This document shows positions 22,391-32,710 of a stretch of 64,000 bases of DNA, in pieces. The notes beneath the pieces are model-generated. The model was not told the origin of the DNA, did not search any database, and saw only the letters and a list, made by a program, of their open reading frames with translations. The DNA is from Limnephilus marmoratus (Eukaryota > Arthropoda > Insecta > Trichoptera > Limnephilidae). The translations under genes and the position numbers were made by a program. The stretch is taken from the NCBI GenBank assembly GCA_917880885.1, contig OU862927.1:21359450-21423449 (forward strand). Reading direction: 5' to 3'. Within the stretch, counting starts at the first letter, position 1. Each line of letters starts with the position of its first letter.

Positions 22391-22492
22391 TACTACCACA
22401 CCATCATAATTACCAATCTCATATTTCAAATTTTAGATTTAATAATATTATTATTATAAGTAATAATTATCAGCGTGAAACACTCATCAACA

Positions 22493-22592
22493 TTGAAAAA
22501 ATCTTTCGAGAAAAGCACCTGACCGACAATCAGAAGGACACGGGTTCAAGTCCCGTTGGCGGCATGTATCTTTTCTCGGAAGATTTTTTCAA
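22493..22592. repeat. 3'-half tRNA-like sequence between inverted flanks
   Basis: TTGAAAAAATCTTTCGAGAA (from 22493) and its inverted partner (22570-22592, one mismatch) enclose 22516-22564. The enclosed part reads CTGA-CCGACAA-TCAG (anticodon-type arm) and ACGGGTTCAAGTCCCGT (T-arm with B box) and ends GGCGGCA. The acceptor 5' strand and D-arm are missing. It is a partial tRNA-like module whose 5' half seems replaced by the inverted flank. Confidence 0.6.
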
Positions 22593-22763
22593 AGAGATTT
22601 GTGTTTGGAAACAATCATTCTAAGAATGGTTTGGATAAATATATCCGATTTTATTTATATGGAACTATTGACTTATAAAAGTCTAAATGAAAATGCAATT
22701 TTTTTAAGATAATAAGTTGAAGATAATATTGAATTTTTATAAGAAAAACTCTCTTTTATAGAA

Positions 22764-22840
22764 GGGAGCAATAGCGAAATTGGTTAATGCGCACGTCCCG
22801 GTTAGACTAGAGGTCTGGGTTCGAGTCCCAGTTGCGACCA
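22764..22840 (+). repeat. tRNA-like unit T1, copy 2
   Basis: 77 nt. The A box TAGCGAAATTGG agrees with the Pol III consensus except at one position, and the B box GGTTCGAGTCC is perfect. TTTTTT follows about 7 nt after the end, as a Pol III terminator would. The anticodon-like loop is CCGGTTA. The acceptor has two mismatches. It is likely transcribable or recently so, but not a canonical tRNA. Confidence 0.65.
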
Positions 22841-22993
22841 TTGCCTTTTTTCTGTTTTCTGTGTCTTGTTCTCTTTCATATTTTCTTTTAGATTATTATT
22901 GTTATCTTCTTCTTCAATGATATATTATGAAGAGAATATTGTTAATTCTAAAATTTGATATATGAGATTGACTTTTATGACGGTTTGACAGTA

Positions 22994-23069
22994 GGGTGCA
23001 ACGGCGGAATTGATAAACGCACGTCCCGGATAGACGAGAGGTTCTGGGTTCGAGTCCCAGTTGCGACCA
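22994..23069 (+). repeat. tRNA-like unit T1, copy 3
   Basis: 76 nt, GGGTGCAA/TTGCGACC acceptor with one mismatch and one wobble pair, loop CCGGATA, T-arm as in the other copies, TTTTT within 10 nt downstream. Flanks after the unit (TCTTTTTCTG, TAGATTATTATTATTATCTT) repeat those of copies 1 and 2, so a larger composite repeat was copied, not only the tRNA-like part. Confidence 0.65.
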
Positions 23070-23765
23070 TTATCTTTTTCTGTTTTTTTACGCCTTTTTC
23101 TCTTTAGTATTTTCGATTAGATTATTATTATTATCTTCATCATCAATGATATATTACATTGATGATAATAACCTTCAAAAATTATAAAAAGAGAGTTTTT
23201 CTTACAAAAATTTAATATAATAGTTTTCTCGCTTAGCAGAAATCGTCTAAAATTTTCCGCATTTATCCGTTGTAGCTACTCAAAGAGTGCCGCCTCACTC
23301 GCGCGGTTTGCCCCCATACTTATTGCTTACAAACCACACCAGAATGAAGTACCTACTAGTAGCACCACTGGCAGCCAGTCATTTCGAGTGCTGTCCCGAC
23401 ATTAACATATCACACTGCTAGAAATGCGAAACGACTTCGCTCTATGTCACTCGACTGTGACATTAATCCGGGGCGGTTTTACTTATGAGACTAAATAAAT
23501 TTCCTTGCGTTAATAATGGCCCATATTAAATGAGTACTTACGTTGCCTTTTGATGTTTGCGCGAGTGGCTGTATGCTGAATCGCCTTGTGAAATTGTGAA
23601 CAGTTCACTTTCACGCACAATGATAATATGTTCTGGTTAAATATAAGTTAGTGGTGAAGGTATTTAAGGGATGGAATTGTGAGCTTCATTTAGGTCACTG
23701 AACTGGAAACCCCTAGAGTTGTGATCTGGTATGATTTAGCCAGATACTTTCCAACGGTTCCGCGC
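23070..23765. other. No gene seen
   Basis: Repeat flank to about 23220 (AAAAAGAGAGTTTTTCTTAC is the inverse of the module before copy 2), then unique AT-rich DNA. Confidence 0.4.
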
Positions 23766-23967
23766 GTTTTTATCACACGACAAAACGTCCCCGATAAAAT
23801 ATCCTACGAACAAAACATCCCTTAACAAAATATCGACTAAAACTTAACCTAACCTCGCAAAAATTATACAGATATCCTGTAAAGACAATAAATTATTGTT
23901 TAAAAATAATATAATGGTACAAAAATAATACAGACATCCTGTAAAGACAATAAATTATTATCTACAT

Positions 23968-23970
<3 letters not shown>
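23766..23970. mobile_element. MITE-1 copy 2, one end only
   Basis: CACACGACAAAACGTCCCC, GATAAAATATCC and CAAAACATCCC arrays precede TTAACCTAACC, then two copies of CATCCTGTAAAGACAATAAA. These match, in order, the left end and the inverted core of 4059-4296. The right end is lost at an (AT)n run. Confidence 0.65.

Positions 23971-24001
<31 letters not shown>
23970..24001. repeat. (TA)n microsatellite
   Basis: About 16 TA dinucleotides in a row, at the broken edge of the MITE-1 copy. Confidence 0.95.
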
Positions 24002-24005
<4 letters not shown>

Positions 24006-24242
24006 GAGTCCCTGTTTCCCTTGGTCACGCCATAACTTCAGAACGACTTTACCTATTTCATTTCACTTTTAAGTTTTCTAATACTCTGTAGATAAGGTCC
24101 TTACGGAAAGAGAAATTAAGACAATTGCGCAGAAAATTGAATAATGTCAGAAAAGTTAGCGAAGAAGAAGAAGAGGGGTAGGTACTTCCCTGCCTTCCTT
24201 TTCAACGTTCCTCCTACCCTTCCACATCCGCTTCAGGCTTAA

Positions 24243-24955
24243 GAGGGCATTACCAGAGAAAACCGGAAATACGTCATTTTCAAAAAAGATTTTAGACGTA
24301 TTGACTCTTTTCCACAAAAAATTATAAATGGATTTCGAAAGATTGTTATTTTATCTAGCATTCGCATGTAATAAATTTTGAGAATTTTTTTTAATTTTTA
24401 GTATAATAAGGTTATTCCATAGGTCATTGGGAGATTTATTAAAATTTTCAAAAAAGATTTTGTATTATACCACACCCATTTCAAATAATATAATCATGCA
24501 GTAAAATAAATCAATACATTATCTAGCAAACGCATGTTTTAGAATTTTAATTTTAGTTTCAATAAAATCATTAAAAAATATGTACGTACATGTGTTTCTT
24601 GACGAAAATTGGTCCATTTGTGTATTTGTTTGCGCTCTTACAAACTAATATATTTCAGATTTTTTTAACATTCTTATTAAATTTAGACATTATTGAAAAA
24701 TGATAAATACTTATAATCAAAAAATAATTACAAAAAGTACATTATTTTAATAGTTTTATCATCACGCCTTTCAACATTTTTGGATGAAGATATAAATTAT
24801 AGCTAATTTGGATTGAAATAAATCGATATTGAGTTATAATTTAAAAAAGCTGGTACGGAGAATAAATAATCTTTCTCATTGTAACCGCCCTGCACGATTG
24901 AAAGAACAACTTTCGACGAAATGTGGGTTTTCGTCCGCTGGCTGGTTAAACGCTC
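24243..24955 (+). mobile_element. MITE-6 copy 1, 713 bp, TTAA-flanked
   Basis: Bounded by TTAA at 24239-24242 and 24956-24959. The ends form imperfect TIRs: GAGGGCATTACCAGAG and, inverted, GAGCGTTTAACCAGCC. There is no ORF. An inverted sister of 712 bp at 27213-27924 matches along its whole length by eye. TTAA duplication is the mark of the piggyBac superfamily, but the terminal bases are not the usual CCC, so the assignment stays open. Confidence 0.8.
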
Positions 24956-24959
24956 TTAA

Positions 24960-25585
24960 AACATAAATATAACAATAATTAAGATTCCATAGTCCCACTG
25001 GCTCCGAACAGTTGTGCGGTTTTTACATAAAACAAAATGAATTTAAAAATTACAAAGCGTATTCATAGCGTACACACGACTTTATAAACGATTTTCTTTT
25101 ACTAAAAAAATACAAGGAAGTAAATACATAAATCAAGTTAGTCTCCTGCTCCGAAATTTGATGGGTTTTCATTTTTTTTATCAGACTGGCTTTCTGGGCA
25201 CAATGCACTGATATGATTCACCGTTTACGTAAACAAAGGTCCCTGTTTATGGTTCGTAAAACGTCACATCCGGTCTGAAGCGGGCTGAAAGGAAAAGATA
25301 GAAACAGGAAATAAATGTAATAGGGGTTCACAAATGCCCCGTCGGAGAGCGGCCATTTTGTTGAAAGCCATTCGTAACACTCTTAAAACCGGTTCCATAA
25401 ATTTATTTATGTTACTTTATGCAATTTAGTAAAAGAGGGAATGATTTTTATAGTCCCTAGGTATTCTTATGTTAGAATATTTTATTAGTTTTATTAGAAA
25501 AGTTGAGTGCGGTATGACCTACTTTTGATGATATTTTGACAATCGTCATATTTTATTGGGATAATATTTTTTAATTTGTTTTTTT
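24960..25585. other. No gene seen
   Basis: AT-rich spacer inside the inverted pair; no ORF or repeat recognised. Confidence 0.4.
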
Positions 25586-26172
25586 AGGGGTTCTTTCAAT
25601 TTGGGGGGCGGATATGGGTACTGCCGCCCCGGGAACCATTTATTGGATAACCAAAACCTCTGCCATTGGTCACCCAAGTCGTTCGCTATGTTTGGTGACT
25701 TAGCCGGGGTGCCCGCTTTCACAGGTGAGGTTTGGCGGGTCTTGGCAGCGGATGCGTCTGCCCACCAGCTGCATGGCAGGCCGGGAGAGAATGGTCGAAG
25801 GAGTCCCTTTGACTTCTCCAGCCATACTCTCTCGGAACAGTGCTTGTACCGCAATGGGAGGGATGGATTCATACGTCCGTCACTCCTGGACTCACTGACC
25901 ACTGACCCCCATATTCCTACCCACTCCTCATACGTACACTCATCGACCACCATAACACTAGATCAGCCTAGCATGGTGGTTGAAAAATCCACAAATAATA
26001 ATGTAACCAATACGCAATGAATAAAGAAAAGAAAAAAAAAAACATTTTCCTTCCCAGAACTTCCTCACCTTCCTTCACTAAAAAGGCCCTCTACAAAGCA
26101 TCCCTAAAGATGATATAAGGCCTTGAGGAGATTATTTTCCCCAGAGCCTCCTGTGTGGAGCTATTGTAAAAA
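25586..26172 (+). mobile_element. LINE-A-related short element, copy 1
   Basis: 5' module: CCGCCCCGGGAACC, ATTGGATAACCAAAACCTCT, GGTGACTTAGCCGGGGTGCC. It is shared (by eye) with 47830-47690 minus, 52660-52750 plus and 61300-61150 minus. The middle encodes the scrap DGFIRPSLLDSLT. The 3' end has the LINE-A tail: AAAAAGGCCCTCTACAAAGC, a degenerate hairpin, and an A-rich end at about 26170. Its endpoints and shared tail suggest a non-autonomous partner or an internally deleted LINE-A. Confidence 0.6.
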
Positions 26173-27119
26173 AATCTTAGTTAGAGCCATGGTTTTTCTA
26201 AGAAAGAGGTGCTTTTATCTGGCGACCGTAATGTAGCGGTGTATGACGTCCCTTAAAAACGTTATCAATAAAAACCAGGCCCAAGCGATCGCTGAAGGAT
26301 TTACTCGAATGTATCGATAATGTCGATAACTTTCCCGATTAGGAAACTTAGCACGGTCGATCGATATGGATTGTATCGATGAATTTCGGTAACTTCTCAT
26401 CGTTCTCCAGCATCACTGCAGATCGTCAACGAATAAATAACAGTTCATGATGACTAAGTGTTTTTAACATTTTCGACGTCAACTGTTGTTTTGTGTGTTC
26501 AAGAACTGAGAAGTTACCTAAAATTATCGACATAATCCTTATCGATCGACCGAGCTAGGGGTCCAGATTGCTAACATGCAAACAACAGTTCACGTCGAAT
26601 AAATTAAGAACACTTTGTCGTTGATGTTTGTTTGTTGGCGTCTTCAGTCATACTCGGGAAAGATGACAAGTTACCGTCATCTTTCTTAATTTTTTTTTTT
26701 CAATGAAAACTTTATCGATCGGCCGTGTTAGACACCTTGGCCACCGAGCATAAAATACCGATAAAAATTTTCTTGGAAATTTTGTTAATTTATGTAGTTT
26801 TGTTTCCTCGTTGGCAACTGCGGTCATACTGGCGAGCAATGACAAGTTACCGTCATACTGGATAAAAGGTTAAATTATGTGAGTAAGCTAGAGGGGTGAA
26901 TGGAATTGTTTTTAAAGGACTGTTTTTTTTTTTTTTTTTTTTTTTTTTAATTATATAATTAATAATATTATTATTAAATTAATAAAAACAGTTTATTTTT
27001 AAACAAGTTTTTTGTGCTGAAAGTCGAATAGCGGTGTGGCCATTTACATGATTTGTCGGTGACAATGAGGTGTGGAACATTCTTTAGCTGTGAACATTAA
27101 AGAAATAGGTGCAATTGTA
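26173..27119. other. No gene; short repeated phrases and a poly-T run
   Basis: Phrases such as ATGACAAGTTACCGTCAT (26664, 26839) and ATGTATCGATAATGTCGATA (26309) occur more than once in related forms, and T(28) lies at 26921-26948. This suggests an old tandemly rearranged repeat, but no unit could be fixed. Confidence 0.4.
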
Positions 27120-27162
27120 AACCCACCGCAGTGACATGAGCGAAGCCGGGGGCAAAAGCCAG
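27120..27162 (+). mobile_element. Helitron family A 3' end, isolated
   Basis: ACATGAGCGAAGCCGGGGGC then AAAAGCCAG and T, matching the family A terminus except CCAG for CTAG. The body upstream is not recognisable. Confidence 0.5.
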
Positions 27163-27212
27163 TTTCTAATAAAAATAAATTAAATCTAGTAAAGCGGGAA
27201 CCAAGAGCTTAA

Positions 27213-27924
27213 GAGCGTTTAACCAGCCAGCGGACGAAAATCCACATTTTCGAAAGTTGTTCTTACGATCGTGCAGGGCGGTTACAATGAGAAAGATTAA
27301 TTATTCTCCGTACCAGCTTTTTTAAATTATAACTCAATATCGAATTTATTTCAATTCAAATTAGCTTTAATTTATACCTTCATCCAAAAATGCTGAAAGG
27401 CGTGATGATAAAACTATTAAAATAATGTACTTTTTGTAGTTATTTTTTGATTATAAGTATTTATCATTTTTTAATAATGTCTAAATTTAATAAGAATGTT
27501 AAAAAAATCTGAAATATATTAGTTTGTAAGTGCGCAAATAAATACACAAACGGACCAATTTTCGCCAAGAAACACATGTACGTACATATTTTTTAATGAT
27601 TTTATTGAAACTAAAATTAAAATTCTAAAACATACGTTTGCTAGATAATGTATTGGTTTATTTTACTGCATGATTTTATTATTTGAAATAGGTGTGGTAT
27701 AAAACAAAAACTTTTTTGAAAATTGAACAAATCTGCCAACGACCTATGGAATAACCTTATTATACTAAAAATTAAAATTTTTTTCTCAAAATTCATTACA
27801 TATGAATGCTAGATAAAAGAACAATCTTTCGAAATCCATTTATAATTTTTTGTGGAAAAGAGTCAATACGTCTAAAAACTTTTTTGAAAATGACGTATTT
27901 CCGATTTTCTCTGGTAATGCCCTC
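27213..27924 (-). mobile_element. MITE-6 copy 2, 712 bp, inverted
   Basis: Inverted sister of 24243-24955, flanked by TTAA at 27209-27212 and 27925-27928. Shared blocks include GTTACAATGAGAAAGATTAA (copy 2 as written) and ACACATGTACGTACATATTT. With copy 1 it forms a large inverted repeat with a spacer of about 2.26 kb. Confidence 0.8.
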
Positions 27925-27928
27925 TTAA

Positions 27929-29020
27929 CAAACCGGTAAGAAATTAATTCACGTTTGCTACGTTCTGTTTTGAAGGGTCCGCGTCGCTAAGTGAAAGCGT
28001 TGAGGGACTTGCAAAATTCTCGTTTCGCATTATAATATACTACATTGCTGTGTCTACTAATTTCCCCTCACACAGTTAAGACCCGCTGCCTCCCTCTATA
28101 TTATCTACGTTGCGCAGAAGCTAACCTTCAAGGTTTTAATGTAATCATTCGTTTTAATAATAAGTGTTTTTGTATATGCGGGAATGAATAATCTTGAATG
28201 CGATGAAATGCAAATGTTTTTCAGTACTTGGTTTGTAGGCTTCATAATTAGAGAATAATTTTATAACTTCCAATATTATGTATTTTAATATTTCAATAAA
28301 TAAAAATAAAAATAAATAAAAAACACATCACTTATAAATTTGTAGTAGAATTCATAAACATTATTTTTAATGGAAGAATTCTCGTACATGTGATTATAAA
28401 AATCGGCATGAAATGAGGTCGTAATAAAAAAAATAGGATTTCCACGTACCTCCCTCCCCCGGCGCTTAAAAATCTACGGTAGAAGTACCCAAATAAGGGG
28501 GCGTCGAAATTTTCCTCCGCCTCGGGGGGCTGACACCCATGATACGCCACTTGATGTACCAATTACTCCTACATACTTCTTAAAATTTTAAATGAAACGG
28601 CATAGTTCAGTTATTAGCAGTTAGCAATTATTTAGTAGTTTTTTATTATGAGGGAAAACGTAAAAACGAGAAATATTCTTTGTTACACTTATTTATACCA
28701 GTGTGAGCATTTATTATTTTTTTTTTATTAAAAATTTTTGATACAATACATATAATAGATAAATGAAATAATGAAAAATTTATAAAAAACTTAATATAAT
28801 AAATGTATAGACAAATCCCACAAATAAAAAAATCCCACAAAGGCAATGCCTGTGCGTGGGTATAATATTGATTTTTTTTACTTTTTTTTATTTCTATGGT
28901 TGTAGTGAATATTTTAAGTATACATAAATTAGGGATTTAAAAAAAGTAACTAAATAAATGTATTTAAAAACTACAACATAATGACAGTCTGCACTGTTAT
29001 TTTCGTATATGTAAGTTTTG
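27929..29020. other. No gene seen
   Basis: AT-rich. Short ORFs only. A patch at 28440-28530 (TCCTCCGCCTCGGGGGGCTG) is GC-rich but shows no pairing or homology that I can name. Confidence 0.4.
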
Positions 29021-29024
29021 TAAG

Positions 29025-30075
<1,051 letters not shown>

Positions 30076-30175
30076 AAAAAATCATTTTTAATAAAATAAT
30101 ACATTTAAAAGCTATCTCTCTTCAGTCTGTTAGTAAAGATATCTGAAGTAAGTACCTAGTTGAGAATCTACAGTA

Positions 30176-30235
30176 AAATATTTATTTATTATGAATTTCC
30201 CGCCCGGCTGGGCTTTTACACGTTAGTTTTTTTAT
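30176..30235 (-). mobile_element. Isolated LINE-B-type 3' tail
   Basis: TTTATTTATTATGAATTTCC then CGCCCGGCTGGGCTTTTACA; reverse complemented this is the GTAAAAGCCC-AGCCGGGCGG terminus followed by an AT tail. Body not recognised. Confidence 0.45.
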
Positions 30236-30575
30236 TTACTACAAAGAACATCTAAGTTAAGCACAACAGAATCAAAGCAAAGTCAAAAACAAAATCAAAA
30301 GCAAAATATTAGACAAAATCAAAAACAACATCTAAAGCAAAAACAAAGTAAAAAACGAAATAACATCAAAACTAAATACTCCGCCATGCAAGATGGAAAA
30401 ATGTAATACTAGGAAAATTACAATACATTGGTAAGGTCTCGTAGGTCGATGCTGAGCTACGTAGTTTGTTCGGTTAATTAAATTTGATGTTCTTCTTTTC
30501 AATATAAATTGGGTAATGACTTGTTTATATTTGGTGAATGGTGTGTTGAATATGTCAACAACATCTTTATAGTAA
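30236..30575. other. No gene seen
   Basis: A-rich stretch with repeated AAAACAAAATCAAAAGCAAA (30280-30360), otherwise nothing recognised. Confidence 0.4.
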
Positions 30576-30576
30576 T

Positions 30577-31030
30577 TGTAACCGACGGGTTACGCACCCT
30601 CATATTTTAACGTATAATTTTTATATGTCTTCTTTTTATGTACAATGCCCCGGTGCAACAAATAAAGCTTGTGTACCAGGTTGACATTTTTTAATTACGC
30701 CCCTTTAAAGGGCCTTACGTTCTGGCCACTAAGCTCGTTAATACCGTGCCGCCAGCAACGATCTTTCGCCAACACATTTTATCATCTTTAATATGTCTTT
30801 TTCTTTATGTACAATGCCCCGGTGCAACAATAAAGCTTGTATGCCAGGTTGCCACCGGGAGACATTCTAAATTCATTATTATTTCGCCTCCAAGGCGACC
30901 AGGCGGCCCTGAGAAGGGCCGTCAATTTTGCCCACAGGAAGCGGCTGCTCCGCCAAGCGGACTGCCCTTACAAAACACATTTATTAACATAACTTCATTT
31001 ACACACCCCGTAGGACAATAAAACAAAGAC
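30577..31030 (+). repeat. Duplicated module with poly(A)-type signals
   Basis: ATGTACAATGCCCCGGTGCA with CAA(A)TAAAGCTTGT follows at 30637-30671 and again at 30813-30841, about 176 bp apart. Each copy is preceded by TATGTCTT(T)TT. The sequence starts near TGTAACCGACGGGTTACGCA and is GC-richer than its surroundings. It could be part of an LTR or of a LINE 3' UTR; neither is proven. Confidence 0.5.
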
Positions 31031-31584
31031 GTTTTATTACAGAGTCCTGACGGGCATTCAGGGAAACACAATTTAAACCTCTAACTCTTAAACTGCCAAC
31101 GCTATCTGCATTTGCGCAAAAATTTTGGACTTTTGAAATTCTGGAAAATTTCCAATAAAAAAACAGTCTTTTCCCATTTTAAAAATCCAGGAACCTCGTA
31201 AGACGACGAAACAATCAGGTTTCGGTAGCCAGTCTTACGAGGGACCTGGGAAAAATACTAACTTCTTTACATCACTTCTTAAACTTAACTTAGCATCAAA
31301 TACCTACCAACAAATGGTAAGCATTTCTAAAAATATTCCTAATTTCATCAAACTAAAAATTTACGGGTAAAGAATACCCGTACAAACATGCTAGAATTAA
31401 GAAAACTATTTTAAAAACTATATTATAACCCGTAAAATTATTATAAAATAATAATTTTAAGCGACCACTTTCTTGAGCGACACCGGCAAAATGAAGTGCG
31501 ACAAGAAAGTCGCAGTATTTATACTTACGGGCGAGGTCAAACCTCCCACCCCATAAATGTACCACGTGACCGGTTTTTATCCAG
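31031..31584. other. No gene seen
   Basis: AT-rich upstream flank of the promoter-like site at 31593. CCAGTCTTACGAGGGACCTGG at 31231 partly mirrors CCAGGAACCTCGTAAGACGA at 31188. Confidence 0.4.
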
Positions 31585-31645
31585 AAATCGGGTATAAAAG
31601 ACGGCGCATTTTTGAAATAAATTAGTTCATCTCTCAACAGTCAAC
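31585..31645 (+). promoter_or_regulatory. TATA promoter-like site
   Basis: GGTATAAAAGACGGCGC has a strong TATAAAAG (31593-31600). About 25-35 bp later comes TTAGTTCATC followed by TCAACAGTCAACTCGTG, compatible with an initiator. The transcribed side becomes GC-rich, and GGGAGGTCAGT at about 31835-31845 could be a 5' splice site. It may be the U3/R of an LTR or a host promoter. Confidence 0.4.
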
Positions 31646-31891
31646 TCGTGTATTATTCTTCGGAAGTTTATTATCACCCAGCTGCTTCCCGCCGACCTCT
31701 GCCTGTCTTCGCTCCTGGTGCCATCAGTCTCTTCGAGAAAGCCGGCCCTACTTTAGGCAACCGCCACGCACCAGGATCAGGCAGAGGATTTGGCACATCC
31801 AGTGTCCTTCACTCACCAGGCACTGGTTGCACGGGAGGTCAGTTAATTATTATTTTTTACCATTTCATCCTGTTCGTGCACCGGTACTTTT
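31646..31891 (+). other. GC-rich possible leader/first exon
   Basis: An ORF of 85 codons (31648-31905) with no recognisable domain follows the TATA site. Composition and position suit a transcribed leader, but no coding homology is visible, so it is not called as a gene. Confidence 0.3.
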
Positions 31892-32710
31892 TTACAGTCT
31901 TGTGAAGACGCTGATACGTCTGTTACAGTCATTACCCAAATTTTGTATGCGGCGAGCGGGGGTATACAACTGTGATTCTGTGTTGGAGTTATCACAATAG
32001 AACGGTAGATATTGCCTCGATGTTGGTTTACGAGGTATATGAAAAGAAATCAAGTATAATAGTTCATGGCTATCAATTATTGAAATTATGATTTTATATA
32101 AAAATGTTAGGTCATTAACTATTCCACGTTCAGATAATTTTAATAAATTGAGTTGGCATAGTAGATAATCATAGTTGACACAATCCCTTGTAATACCCAT
32201 TCTAAAATTAATAAATCTTAAGAATTTATTTTGGATTCTTTCTATCGTGAGCGAATGACTAGCGTAACTAGGTGCCCATACTGTAGAGTTGTACTCAATT
32301 TGACTCCTAACCAAAGACATGTACAATTTTTTTAAGGTTTGAATATTTTTAAATTGACTGCAAATTCTTATTACAAATCCCATCATTTTCAAAGCTTTAT
32401 TTGATCTAATTTCAATATGGTTAATAAAATTCAGTTTTTGATCAAAGTTTACACCCAAATCATTCACCTCGGTTACAGCTGTTAGCATTACATCATTGAT
32501 GGAGTATTCGTAAATTATTGGATTTTTTATTCTATGAAATTTCATAATTAGACATTTACTTATATTTAGTTGTAGATAGTTCTCTTGGCACCAAACAAAA
32601 AGTTTAAACAAGTTATTTGACAATGTTTGGCAGTCATTGATATTTCTTATGGCTTTGAATATTTTCATATCGTCCGCAAATTGTAGTGTCTTATTTATGG
32701 TAGGCATATT
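31892..32710 (-). mobile_element. LINE-B, RT from motif C to C-terminus
   Basis: 271 codons on the minus strand. It begins close to LQFADDMKIFKAI, with the catalytic ADD, then CQENYLQLNISKCLIMKF, EVNDLGVNFDQKLNFINHIE, LVRSQIEYNSTVWAPSY, ERIQNKFLRFINFRMG, KLSERGIVNDLTFLYKI and the C-terminal RRIQNLGNDCNRRISVF. The N-terminal two-thirds is lost by 5' truncation. No in-frame stop occurs, so it is young or was preserved by chance. It belongs to the same broad clade as LINE-C. The 3' tail is not obvious past the stop. Confidence 0.85.

Noticed and set aside
22315..23069. Three functional tRNA genes
   Set aside because: Acceptor mismatches, C instead of U at position 33, and shared repetitive flanks point to tRNA-like repeats.
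25546..26020. Opposed ORFs of 135 and 139 codons
   Set aside because: Both lie in a LINE-A-related repeat; only the short RT scrap DGFIRPSLLDS is interpretable.
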